NCBI RefSeq assembly: GCF_002078175.1
Contig: NZ_MWFK01000002.1
Span: 1,860,001-1,924,000 of the forward strand
Reading direction: 5' to 3'
DNA: 64,000 bases
DNA from: Streptomyces sp. M41(2017)
GTDB taxonomy: Bacteria; Actinomycetota; Actinomycetes; Streptomycetales; Streptomycetaceae
In this document: piece by piece, positions 8,141 through 17,442 of the stretch
How the letters are laid out: the number at the start of each line of letters is the position of its first letter
Position numbering within the stretch: the stretch's first letter is position 1
Program-made: the position numbers and the translations under genes
Notes under the pieces: model-generated
What the model saw: the letters and a program-made list of their open reading frames with translations, nothing else
Told to the model about the DNA's origin: nothing
Databases searched by the model: none

Positions 8141-9109
8141 ATGGACCGTCACAGATCCCGCGGGCGCCGCGCCCGGCCCGTCCGGCGCACGTCGATTCTC
8201 TGCACCCTGGTGGCCTCCGCCGTGCTCGTCGGCGTCACGGGAGCCGGGACCGTCTACGTCCAGGCGCATGCGCACGACGGCAAGACCCTCGTATCGTCGG
8301 CGTCGTCGGCGTCGGCACTCCCCTCGGCGTCGCCGTCGGCCGGCGAGGAGGCATCGGTGGAACCCGTGGTGGAGCCGTCGGTGGACCGGGACGCGCTGCT
8401 CGCGAAGGCGATGAGGTCGGTGACGCCTGCGGCCGGCGCGAGGGTGTCGGTCGCCGTCCTGGACGTCGACTCCGGTGAGAGCGCCTCGTACGGCGACGGC
8501 ACCTTCGACACCGCGAGCATCGTCAAGGTGGACATCCTGGCCGCCCTGCTGCTGCGGGCGCAGGACGCGGACCGGCGGCTCACCGTCCAGGAGAAGGCGT
8601 ACGCCACCACGATGATCGAGAACAGCGACAACGCCTCGGCGACCGCGCTGTGGGCGGCGATCGGCCGGGCGGACGGCCTCGACGCCGCGAACAAGCGCTT
8701 CGGCCTCACGGGCACGAAGGGCGGCGACGGTGAGCTGTGGGGGCTGACCCGGACCACGGCGGGCGATCAACTGACCCTGTTGCGGCAGGTGTTCGGGGAC
8801 GACTCGGAACTCGGCGCGGCCTCCCGCACCTATCTCCAGGGGCTCATGGGGAAGATAGCGACCGGCCAGCGGTGGGGCGTGTCGGCCGCGGCGGACGGCG
8901 GGCGGTGGGCCCTGAAGAACGGGTGGCTGCCGCGGACCGCGACCGGGCTGTGGGACATCAACAGCATCGGCCGTGTGACCGTCGACGGCCACGACTACCT
9001 GGTGGCGGCACTGTCGGACGGCAACTCCACGCAGGCTCAGGGGATTTCACTGGTGGAGGCGGCGTCCGAGGCCGCGGTCGCCGCGTTCCGTGCCGCCGGG
9101 GAGAAGTGA
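8141..9109 (+). CDS. Secreted or anchored class A beta-lactamase-fold serine hydrolase
   Basis: Exported protein of 322 residues. An Arg-rich N-terminus and a hydrophobic segment (about 19-42, ILCTLVASAVLVGVTGAG) are followed by a Ser/Ala-rich linker and a PF13354-type domain. The catalytic SxxK is TASIVKVDIL, and the second motif is ENSDNASATAL (SDN). The third motif reads LKNGW rather than KTG, so true beta-lactamase activity is doubtful. It may be a penicillin-binding or peptidase-like enzyme acting at the cell wall. It stands alone, convergent with the mycosin gene. Confidence 0.87.
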   Translation: MDRHRSRGRRARPVRRTSILCTLVASAVLVGVTGAGTVYVQAHAHDGKTLVSSASSASALPSASPSAGEEASVEPVVEPSVDRDALLAKAMRSVTPAAGARVSVAVLDVDSGESASYGDGTFDTASIVKVDILAALLLRAQDADRRLTVQEKAYATTMIENSDNASATALWAAIGRADGLDAANKRFGLTGTKGGDGELWGLTRTTAGDQLTLLRQVFGDDSELGAASRTYLQGLMGKIATGQRWGVSAAADGGRWALKNGWLPRTATGLWDINSIGRVTVDGHDYLVAALSDGNSTQAQGISLVEAASEAAVAAFRAAGEK

Positions 9110-9160
9110 GGGGCCGGCAGCGCCTCGGACCGGACAGCGGTCGCCGGCAGGGGACCTGGT

Positions 9161-10438
9161 CTAGCGCCGGCCGAACAGGGGCGCGCCCCTGCGTCCGCGC
9201 CACAGGACGACGGCCGCCGCCAGCAGGCTCACGCCGAGGGCACCCGCGAGCGGGCCGGCCCAGTCGGCCGATCCGCCGTCGTCGTCCGGGGTCTCGGGTC
9301 CGGGGCCGAAGTACTTCCGGCCGTACGCGGCCGAGGCGAGGCCCTCGGGCTTGAGCCGGCCGCCGGCCTCGATGGCCGCGGCCGGGTCGATGAAGCCGAA
9401 GCCGCGCGCGTCGTCGCGGCCTCCCGAGGGCACGTTGCGCGCGGTGTCCTCCAGGAGCTGCTTGATCTGCGCGGGGGCGAGACCCGGGTGGGCGGCCCGG
9501 ATGAGCGCGACCGCTCCGGAAACGAACGCGGACGCGGCGCTGGTTCCCCAGCCTTCGTAGTACCGGTCGTCCGGGTCGGCGATGACGACGTCGACGCCCG
9601 GGGCGCTGACGGTGGCGTACCAGCGGCGGGTGGAGAACGAGGCGCGCGTTCCGTAACGGTCGACGGCGGTCGCGGCGATCACGCCGGGGTACGCGGCCGG
9701 GTAGGAGATGTGGTCGCCCTTCTCTCCGCCGTTCCCGGCGGAGGCCACGACGGCGACGCCCTTCTTCAGCGCGTACTGGACGGCCGCGTCCTCGGCGGGC
9801 TCGGGGTGCGCGGACTTGGAGTCGTCGCCGAGGGAGAGGTTGATGACGTCCGCGCCCTGGTCGGTGGCCCACCGGATGCCCTCGGCGAGGGCGTTGCCCC
9901 GGGTGGTGCGGGCCTTGGAGCGGGCGGGGTCGGCGTCTTCGAGGATGACGCGGACGGGCAGGATCCTGGCTTCGGGCGCGATGCCCATGACTCCGTCGGC
10001 GTCGCCGGCCCCGTGGCCGTGGCCGGCGATGATGCCCGCCATGGCGGTGCCGTGCCGGGCCCAGGCCCGGTCGCCCCGGCTCGCGCCGAAACCGACCATG
10101 TCCTTGCCGGTGAGCACGTTGCCCGTGAGGTCGGGGTGCCGGGCGTCGACGCCGGTGTCGAGGACGGCGACGGTGATGCCCTTGCCCTTGGTCGTCCGCC
10201 ACGCCTGCTGCGTGTGCATCGCGTCGAGGCCCCACTGCTGGGCCCGTATGCCGTCGGCGTGGGCGGCGGCCGTGGGCACCAGGGCGAGGGAGACCGCGAG
10301 CAGGGCGCTGAGCGCGGCGGACCGGCGGGAGAGCCGGGGGGCGCGGGTGGCCGGGGCGGCGCGGAGACGCCGGGCGCGGCCCGCTGCGGTCCGCGCGGGT
10401 GCGGTGACGGGGTGGACGGCAGCGGGCTCGCGGCTCAT
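9161..10438 (-). CDS. Mycosin-like membrane-anchored subtilisin protease
   Basis: Secreted S8 serine protease of the mycosin (type VII secretion-associated) kind, 425 residues. The signal peptide ends near AAAHADGIRAQQWGLDA. The catalytic triad is visible: Asp in VAVLDTGVDARHPDL, His in RHGTAMAGIIAGHG and Ser in GTSAASAFVSGAVALI. A C-terminal transmembrane helix (GPLAGALGVSLLAAAVVLW) and basic tail anchor it outside the cell. The ATG at 10436-10438 overlaps the stop of the upstream proline-rich gene (ATGA), so the two are made together. No EccB/C/D or WXG100 gene is in the window, so this is a mycosin detached from a secretion locus. Confidence 0.93.
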   Translation of the reverse strand: MSREPAAVHPVTAPARTAAGRARRLRAAPATRAPRLSRRSAALSALLAVSLALVPTAAAHADGIRAQQWGLDAMHTQQAWRTTKGKGITVAVLDTGVDARHPDLTGNVLTGKDMVGFGASRGDRAWARHGTAMAGIIAGHGHGAGDADGVMGIAPEARILPVRVILEDADPARSKARTTRGNALAEGIRWATDQGADVINLSLGDDSKSAHPEPAEDAAVQYALKKGVAVVASAGNGGEKGDHISYPAAYPGVIAATAVDRYGTRASFSTRRWYATVSAPGVDVVIADPDDRYYEGWGTSAASAFVSGAVALIRAAHPGLAPAQIKQLLEDTARNVPSGGRDDARGFGFIDPAAAIEAGGRLKPEGLASAAYGRKYFGPGPETPDDDGGSADWAGPLAGALGVSLLAAAVVLWRGRRGAPLFGRR

Positions 10439-12876
10439 GACGGCTTCTCCGTGGCCGGGGTGACGGTCTTGCGGAGGCTCCGCTCCACCCGGTCGGCGAG
10501 GCCCTGTGCCTCGTGGCCGAGTCCGGCCTGGGCCGGGGCGGTCGTCGCCCCGGGCTTCATGGCGTCGGCGGCGGGCTGCGGCGCGGTGACCGTACGCCCG
10601 TCGGCGAACCCGGAGACGGCGAACACGACGACCGGGGCGTCCGTGAGGACCGACTCGGTCCAGGACGCGCGCTGGGCGTCGCCGAAGTCCGCCGCCGGGG
10701 TGCCCTTGGCCGGGTAGGTGCGCGGCATCAGGTCGGTGCGCCGGTCCAAGTCCTCTTTGCCGAAACGGGCCTTGAGCGCGGTCATCGCCGCCGCGTCCCC
10801 CTTGGTGAACAGCAGGCCGACGGTGGTGACGTGGCTCAGGGTCGCGTCCACGTAGGTGGCGCGCAGCAGCCGCAGGCAGCCGACGGGGGCGAGTGCCTTG
10901 CGCAGCAGCGGGTCGAAGGCGTTCGCGCAGCCGGTGTCCGGGGCGACGGCGATCCGTGTCCAGGTGCGGTCGGAGCCGCCGGGGCCCGCTCCGTCGCCGC
11001 GCACGCTCGGCGGGAAGAGCCGGTCCACGGGCACGCTGTGCCAGAGTTCCCCGGCCGCGGCGAAGGCGCCGCGGGAACCGGGGGTGTCCGTGTCGTCGCC
11101 GGTGAGCCAACTTCCCGTCACGGCACCGCCGATGAGGCCGAGGCCGAGGACGACGCAGGCCGCAGCGGCGGCGGTACGGGTTCGCGGCCGCCCGAAGAAC
11201 GGACGGGTCGGTGCGGGGCTGTTCCCGTAGGTCTCGGGCTCGGCGAACGACACGAAGGGCCGCTCCGGAGCCGGGACTCCCGCGGGCGGGGCCGGGGTCG
11301 TCGGCTGCGGCGGGAACGGGTCCGCTGCGGCGGGCGTGGAGGGATCCTCCGTACGGACGGGCCGCAGTCGTCGGGTCGTCTCCGCCGGCCGCTCACCGGG
11401 AACGGCGGAACGCCCCGGCCTCCCGGGCTGCGACGGCGGGGACGGGTGGGGCACCCGGTCGCCGCGCGGGGAGTCCTCGGTGGCGGGGGGCGTGTCGGGG
11501 AAGCGTGCGGTGGCGGCGGGCGGCGGCGGCGTCATCGCGCCCGGGCGCAGCCGCGGGAAGCGCGGGGCCTCCTGGCCGGACGCGGTGGGCGCGGCACCCG
11601 AGGCACCGAACTCCCGCCGGTACAGCTCCTGTTGACGTTCCGCAGCGGCCCGTTCCGCCGTCGGCGCCTCGGACTGCGGCGGCACGGACGGATCCGCACC
11701 CCGGGGCGGGCCTTCCGGCCGGGGCGGAACCCCCGCTCCGGAGTACGGCGCGGCCTGGCGCGACCGGGACGCGGCGCCCTGGCCGGGTGAGGAGGGGTGC
11801 GGGGACGCGCTCCGGCCGGTCGGGGAGGCGTCCCCGGACACGGCGCCCCGGCCGGGGGTCGAGGCATTGCGGGAGGCCGCGCCCTGCCCCGGAGCCGACC
11901 GGTTCCCGGAGTCGGCGTCCGGCCGGGACGAGGAGCGGTCCCGGGGTGCGGTGCTCCCGTCCGGCGTGGACGGGTACCGGGATGCCGCGCCCCGGCCGGG
12001 AGAGGAAGGGTTCCTCGATGCCGCGCCCCGGCCGGGGGCCGAGGCGTTGCGGGAGGCCACGCCCTCGCCGGCCGCCGGACGGTTGCCCGGTTCGGTGTCC
12101 TGCCGGGCCGACGAGAAGCCCTGGGGTGCGGTGCTCCCGTACGGCGCGGACGGGTGACGGGATGCCGCGCCCTGTTCCGGGGCGGACGGAGGGCGGGGCT
12201 CGGTGCCCTGTTCCGGGGTGGCGGGGGTTCGGGGCGTGGCGTCCCGGTCGCGTGAGGAGGGGTGTACGGGGGACCGTTCCTGCGCCGGCCGCGGCGGGGG
12301 TTCGTCGGACCACGACTCCCCCTCGATCGGAGGCGCGTAGCCGCGTCCGGACGCGGTGGTCCCGGCCGTCGGCGAACCGCCCCCGGACTCCCACGCTTCG
12401 CCGCCCGACGGGAGCCGTTCCGGACGCGGCGGGGCCGGCGGACCGGGAGCGGACGTCGGAGCGGGCGGTGCCTCCGGACGACGGGCGCCCGGCACGGGCG
12501 GAGGACCGGCCGGCCTCGGCGGAGGCGTCCCGTCCCCCGAGGCCGCCGGGGTCGGCGGGGCCGCCGGACGTGGCGGGACCGGCGGGGTCGCCGCAGGCGG
12601 CGCGAACGAGGTCGAGGGCTGGGCGGACGCGGCGGGGCGCGTGCGAGGAGGCGTGGAGGGCGGCACCGGCGGCGCGCAGGAGGGCGCGGCGGGTGTCGTC
12701 GAGGGGGGTGGGTACGGCGGAGGCGGCGAGGACCGCGGGGGCGCCGGCGTCTCGCCGGGTGCCGGAGTGTCCGTGGGCTCCGGGCCGCCGTCCGGGTGCG
12801 CGGCCGGCCGGTGTCCGGACGGCGGTGGGCCGGAGGGACGCGGCGGAGGGGCGGCGCGACGCGCTTCCGTGCTCAT
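10435..12876 (-). CDS. Large proline-rich single-pass membrane protein
   Basis: Protein of 813 residues, not assignable to a named family. Residues 1 to about 590 are Pro/Ser/Ala/Arg-rich and disordered, with 10-12-residue imperfect repeats (GQGAASRNAS type). One transmembrane helix (ACVVLGLGLIGGAVTGSWL) sits near residue 620. The extracytoplasmic C-terminal domain of about 180 residues has two cysteines (DTGCANAFDP and APVGCLRLL), likely a disulfide. Topology is predicted cytoplasmic disordered arm, helix, outside domain. The ATG at 12876 follows a G-rich RBS. It is coupled by ATGA to the mycosin, suggesting it is a partner or substrate of that protease. Confidence 0.82.
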   Translation of the reverse strand: MSTEARRAAPPPRPSGPPPSGHRPAAHPDGGPEPTDTPAPGETPAPPRSSPPPPYPPPSTTPAAPSCAPPVPPSTPPRTRPAASAQPSTSFAPPAATPPVPPRPAAPPTPAASGDGTPPPRPAGPPPVPGARRPEAPPAPTSAPGPPAPPRPERLPSGGEAWESGGGSPTAGTTASGRGYAPPIEGESWSDEPPPRPAQERSPVHPSSRDRDATPRTPATPEQGTEPRPPSAPEQGAASRHPSAPYGSTAPQGFSSARQDTEPGNRPAAGEGVASRNASAPGRGAASRNPSSPGRGAASRYPSTPDGSTAPRDRSSSRPDADSGNRSAPGQGAASRNASTPGRGAVSGDASPTGRSASPHPSSPGQGAASRSRQAAPYSGAGVPPRPEGPPRGADPSVPPQSEAPTAERAAAERQQELYRREFGASGAAPTASGQEAPRFPRLRPGAMTPPPPAATARFPDTPPATEDSPRGDRVPHPSPPSQPGRPGRSAVPGERPAETTRRLRPVRTEDPSTPAAADPFPPQPTTPAPPAGVPAPERPFVSFAEPETYGNSPAPTRPFFGRPRTRTAAAAACVVLGLGLIGGAVTGSWLTGDDTDTPGSRGAFAAAGELWHSVPVDRLFPPSVRGDGAGPGGSDRTWTRIAVAPDTGCANAFDPLLRKALAPVGCLRLLRATYVDATLSHVTTVGLLFTKGDAAAMTALKARFGKEDLDRRTDLMPRTYPAKGTPAADFGDAQRASWTESVLTDAPVVVFAVSGFADGRTVTAPQPAADAMKPGATTAPAQAGLGHEAQGLADRVERSLRKTVTPATEKPS
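11755..12240 (-). repeat. Imperfect tandem repeats within the proline-rich gene
   Basis: About a dozen imperfect 30-36-bp units encode variants of PGRGAASRNAS and DGSTAPRDRSS. They make up a low-complexity segment likely to vary in copy number between strains. Confidence 0.7.
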
Positions 12877-13157
12877 GCACCCCCCGTTTCCTCGTACCGG
12901 GCTTGCCGGCCCTCGCGGAGTCCACCTGCGGAGTCCACCCGGACCGTTCCTGCGCGGAAGGGGACCGCCACGAGCACGCATACCCGTACCGGTGGACCGT
13001 CACCCCGGGCAGGGCCCGTCGGGCAAGGTCGTCCCTCCCTGCGTCCGCGTCACTCTACGGGTTGACGCGCGTCCGGAGGGAAGCAGTCCGAAGCCCTGCG
13101 GCATCTGCCCGGAACGTCCCCCTACCCTGCGGTAATCGAGTCTGGCAGGCTGCGTGC

Positions 13158-14360
13158 ATGACTGCCCGTGCCGCCGACAGGGCCCGCTACGACCGGGCCA
13201 CCGCTCACCTCGACGCCCCCGTCGCGATCGTGGACCTGGAGGCCTTCGACGCGAACGCGGACGATCTCGTCCGCAGGGCCGGCGGCAAGCCGATCCGTGT
13301 CGCCAGCAAGTCCGTGCGCTGCCGCGCCCTCCTGGAACGCGTCCTGGACCGGGACGGCTTCGCCGGGATCATGTCCTTCACACTCGCCGAGTCGCTGTGG
13401 CTGGCCAGGTCGGGTTTCGACGACGTCCTGCTCGCCTACCCCTCGGCCGACCGCAAGGGCTACGCCGAGCTGACCTCCGACCCCAAGCTCGCCGCCGCGG
13501 TGACCGTCATGGTCGACGACCCGGCCCAGCTGCGGCTCATCGACGACGCGCGCCAGGGCGGCACCGAAGTGGTGCGGGTCTGCCTGGAGTTGGACACCGC
13601 GCTGAAGCGGTTCGGGGGCCGGGTCAGGGTCGGGGCGCTGCGCTCTCCGCTGCACTCCCCCGCCCAGGTCGCGGACCTGGCCCGGGCGATCAAGCGCGCG
13701 CCCGGCTTCAAGCTCGTGGGGATCATGGCCTACGAGGGGCACATCGCGGGCGTCGGCGACTCCGTGGCGGGGCGGCCGCTGCGCTCACGGGCCGTGCGGC
13801 TGATGCAGGCCACCGCCCGCAAGGAGCTGATCCAGCGGCGCGCGGAGGTGGTCCGCGCGGTGCGTGCCGTCGAGCCCGACCTCGAGTTCGTCAACGGCGG
13901 GGGCACCGGCAGCGTCCAGCACACGGCCGCCGAGGACGCGGTGACCGAGATCGCCGCGGGGTCGGGGCTCTATGTGCCGCGGCTCTTCGACAACTACACC
14001 TCGTTCAGCGGCCGTCCGGCGGCCCTGTTCGCGCAGCCCGTCGTGCGGCGGCCGGGCGTGGGGATCGTGACCGTGCTGGGCGGCGGCTATCCGGCGTCCG
14101 GTGCGGCCGGCCCGGACCGGCTGCCGGTGCCCTACCTCCCGGAGGGGCTGGCGTACGACCCGCAGGAGGGGCCGGGCGAGGTGCAGACCCCGCTGCTGGG
14201 ATCCCCGGCGGACGATCTGCTCATCGGCGACAAGGTGTGGTTCCGCCACGCCAAGGCAGGTGAACTGTGCGAGCGGTTCGACGCGTTGCGCCTGGTCGAG
14301 GGCGACGCGGTGACGGCGACCGTGCCGACGTACCGCGGTGAGGGGCACACGTTCCTCTGA
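13158..14360 (+). CDS. PLP-dependent alanine racemase-fold enzyme (amino acid deaminase/aldolase type)
   Basis: Enzyme of 400 residues with an alanine racemase N-terminal TIM barrel, similar to D-threonine aldolase/D-serine dehydratase type proteins. The PLP-binding lysine is probably in RVASKSVRCR (residues near 50). FVNGGGTGSV is the phosphate-binding Gly-rich loop. The C-terminal beta domain ends PTYRGEGHTFL. Actinobacterial homologues are annotated amino acid deaminase/aldolase; the substrate is unproven. The ATG at 13158 is chosen because homology starts at TARAADRARYDRATAHLDAP. No signal peptide. It is convergent with the DUF2510 gene, across a small tandem duplication. Confidence 0.85.
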   Translation: MTARAADRARYDRATAHLDAPVAIVDLEAFDANADDLVRRAGGKPIRVASKSVRCRALLERVLDRDGFAGIMSFTLAESLWLARSGFDDVLLAYPSADRKGYAELTSDPKLAAAVTVMVDDPAQLRLIDDARQGGTEVVRVCLELDTALKRFGGRVRVGALRSPLHSPAQVADLARAIKRAPGFKLVGIMAYEGHIAGVGDSVAGRPLRSRAVRLMQATARKELIQRRAEVVRAVRAVEPDLEFVNGGGTGSVQHTAAEDAVTEIAAGSGLYVPRLFDNYTSFSGRPAALFAQPVVRRPGVGIVTVLGGGYPASGAAGPDRLPVPYLPEGLAYDPQEGPGEVQTPLLGSPADDLLIGDKVWFRHAKAGELCERFDALRLVEGDAVTATVPTYRGEGHTFL

Positions 14361-14407
14361 GCCGCCCGCTCGGTTCGACGGGTGAGCCGCCCGCTCAGTT
14401 CGACGGG
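14358..14407. repeat. 25-bp tandem duplication across two stop codons
   Basis: Bases 14358-14382 and 14383-14407 are identical except for one position (G in the first copy, A at 14397 in the second). Copy 1 begins with the TGA of the upstream gene. The A in copy 2 forms the minus-strand TGA that ends the DUF2510 gene. Confidence 0.85.
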
Positions 14408-15321
14408 CCGATGCTGCTGCCCACCCCGCCGCCCGCGTCCGTGCCGCCGACGGACCGGATCCCCTTGGTGATCCGGTCCATGTCGGACAGCGGCGGCCCG
14501 TCCGGGCCCGCGTCGAAGGCGAACCGGACGATGACCAGGGCCTGGGTGCCGACGCTGGACGGGAAGGCCAGCGACTCGACGTAACCCCCGGGGCCCACAC
14601 GGGTCTTGACCTTCCAGCGCACGAAGTACCCGGCGCGTCCGGCGACGGCGACCGAGCCCGTCTTGACCAGGGTGTGCGAGGTGACGCCCCGGAAGGGTCT
14701 GCTGCCGAGCGCGTCGCGGTCGTACACGCTGTCCATCGCGTCCTTGATGTCGCCCTCGGCGAGGGCTTTCGGGGAGGTCACGTCGGTGGCCGTGGCCGTC
14801 CGTGAGCTGACCTGGCCGTGCCGGCACAGGCCGGGGTCGCCCGGACAGTCGTAGGTGCCCGGGGTGGTCATCACGACGTCGTGGTCGGCGATGTACTTCG
14901 GCCGGGTCCAGCCGGCCCGCAACGGCAGGGTGATGCCGTTGAGCTGGTCCACGACGACGGACGGATCGCCGGCGGAGGGCGAGGGTCCGGACGGTGTGGG
15001 CGACGGTCCGTCGGTGCCGTCGGGGGAAGCGACCGCCGGGGTGGTCTGCGCGGCGGTGTCCCCGTCGCCGTGGTCGAGGCGCAGCAGGACGGCGCCGGTG
15101 ACGATGGCGGCGACGAGGACCGCGGCGGCGGCGCCGAGCGCGACGGCCTTGGCGCGACCGGAGGCACCGCCGGGCGGGCGGGCCTCCGGCGGTGCCGGGA
15201 GGGGCTGTCGGACGGTCTCGGGCGTACGCCGGTGGTCGGTCCAGGCGGCCCCGTCCCACCAGCGCTCGACGAGCGGGTACGAGGGATCGCGGTACCAGCC
15301 GGGAGGGGGCGTCATGCTCAT
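14395..15321 (-). CDS. DUF2510 membrane-anchored protein
   Basis: Protein of 308 residues. An N-terminal DUF2510 domain (PPPGWYRDPSYPLVERWWDGAAWTDH; about 4-35) is followed by one transmembrane helix (AVALGAAAAVLVAAIVTGAVLL). Then come a Ser/Thr/Pro linker and an extracytoplasmic domain with a likely disulfide (TYDCPGDPGLC). DUF2510 is a short tryptophan-rich cytoplasmic module of unknown role. The gene follows the secreted HAD phosphatase in the same direction, with a 28-bp gap, so it may be the last gene of the glnA4 operon. Its stop is created by a local duplication. Confidence 0.85.
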   Translation of the reverse strand: MSMTPPPGWYRDPSYPLVERWWDGAAWTDHRRTPETVRQPLPAPPEARPPGGASGRAKAVALGAAAAVLVAAIVTGAVLLRLDHGDGDTAAQTTPAVASPDGTDGPSPTPSGPSPSAGDPSVVVDQLNGITLPLRAGWTRPKYIADHDVVMTTPGTYDCPGDPGLCRHGQVSSRTATATDVTSPKALAEGDIKDAMDSVYDRDALGSRPFRGVTSHTLVKTGSVAVAGRAGYFVRWKVKTRVGPGGYVESLAFPSSVGTQALVIVRFAFDAGPDGPPLSDMDRITKGIRSVGGTDAGGGVGSSIGPSN

Positions 15322-15349
15322 CCCGGCACTCTAAAACGTGCTCCGAACC

Positions 15350-16624
<1,275 letters not shown>

Positions 16625-16650
16625 GACCAGTGGACCGTACCGGCCCGGAC

Positions 16651-17442
16651 CTACAGAGGCGTGACGTACGCGCCCGAGATGCCTCCGTCCACCAGGAAGT
16701 CGGTGGCGTTCACGAAGGAGGAGTCGTCGCTGGCGAGGAAGGCGACGGCCGCCGCGATCTCGTCCGCCTCGGCGAACCGTCCGACCGGGATGTGCACCAG
16801 GCGGCGCGCGGCCCGCTCGGGGTCCTTGGCGAACAGTTCCTGGAGGAGCGGGGTGTTGACCGGGCCGGGGCACAGCGCGTTGACCCGGATGCCCTCCCGG
16901 GCGAACTGGACGCCCAGTTCGCGGGACATGGCGAGGACGCCGCCCTTGGAGGCCGTGTACGAGATCTGCGAGGTCGCCGCGCCCATCCGGGCCACGAAGG
17001 ACGCCGTGTTGATGATGGAGCCCCTGCCCTGGCGGCGCATGTAGGGGATGGCGGCCTTGCAGCACAGGTAGACGGAGGTGAGGTTGACGTCCTGGACGCG
17101 CTTCCAGGCCTCCAGCCCGGTGTCGAGGATGGAGTCGTCGTCGGGCGGCGAGATGCCCGCGTTGTTGAAGGCGATGTCGACCGAGCCGTAGGTGTCGTAC
17201 GCCGTCCTGAACAGCGTCTCGACCTGCTCGGGGTCGGTGACGTCGACCTGGACGAAGGTCCCGCCGACCTGTTCGGCCACCGCCTTGCCGCTGCGCTCGT
17301 CGATGTCGCCGCAGACCACCCGGGCGCCCTCGGAGGCGAGCCGGCGGGCGGTGGCGAGGCCGATGCCGCTGCCGGCGCCGGTGATGACGGCGGTACGGCC
17401 GACCAGTCGGCGGCAGATGTTTGCTTCGGTCGCTTCGGTCAC
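16651..17442 (-). CDS. SDR family NAD(P)-dependent oxidoreductase
   Basis: Classical short-chain dehydrogenase/reductase of 263 residues. The cofactor motif TGAGSGIG (TGxxxGxG) is near residue 20. NNAG appears in IAFNNAGISPP. The catalytic Tyr-Lys is in QISYTASKGGVLAMSREL, with a serine upstream (NTASFVARMGA). It starts at GTG 17440-17442, overlapping the aldehyde dehydrogenase stop (GTGA), so it is translationally coupled in the glnA4 operon. In that context it could oxidise the hydroxyl of gamma-glutamylethanolamide to an aldehyde. It could equally be a generic 3-ketoacyl reductase-like enzyme. Confidence 0.92.
   Translation of the reverse strand: MTEATEANICRRLVGRTAVITGAGSGIGLATARRLASEGARVVCGDIDERSGKAVAEQVGGTFVQVDVTDPEQVETLFRTAYDTYGSVDIAFNNAGISPPDDDSILDTGLEAWKRVQDVNLTSVYLCCKAAIPYMRRQGRGSIINTASFVARMGAATSQISYTASKGGVLAMSRELGVQFAREGIRVNALCPGPVNTPLLQELFAKDPERAARRLVHIPVGRFAEADEIAAAVAFLASDDSSFVNATDFLVDGGISGAYVTPL

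Noticed and set aside
8141..9109. Antibiotic-resistance beta-lactamase
   Set aside because: The SxxK and SDN motifs are there, but the KTG motif is not, so resistance cannot be claimed.
11755..12240. CRISPR-like array
   Set aside because: The repeats are in-frame coding repeats of unequal length without unique spacers.
9161..12876. Type VII (ESX) secretion locus
   Set aside because: A mycosin-like protease is present, but EccB, EccC, EccD, EccE and WXG100 genes are all missing.
11211..13157. Long plus-strand open frame upstream of the racemase-like gene, fused to it in frame
   Set aside because: It is antisense to the proline-rich gene, Arg-rich and repetitive. The racemase-like enzyme has its own ATG at 13158 where homology begins.
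13158..14360. Biosynthetic alanine racemase (alr)
   Set aside because: The sequence follows the amino acid deaminase/aldolase branch. The canonical alr pattern and its C-terminal catalytic Tyr motif are not visible.
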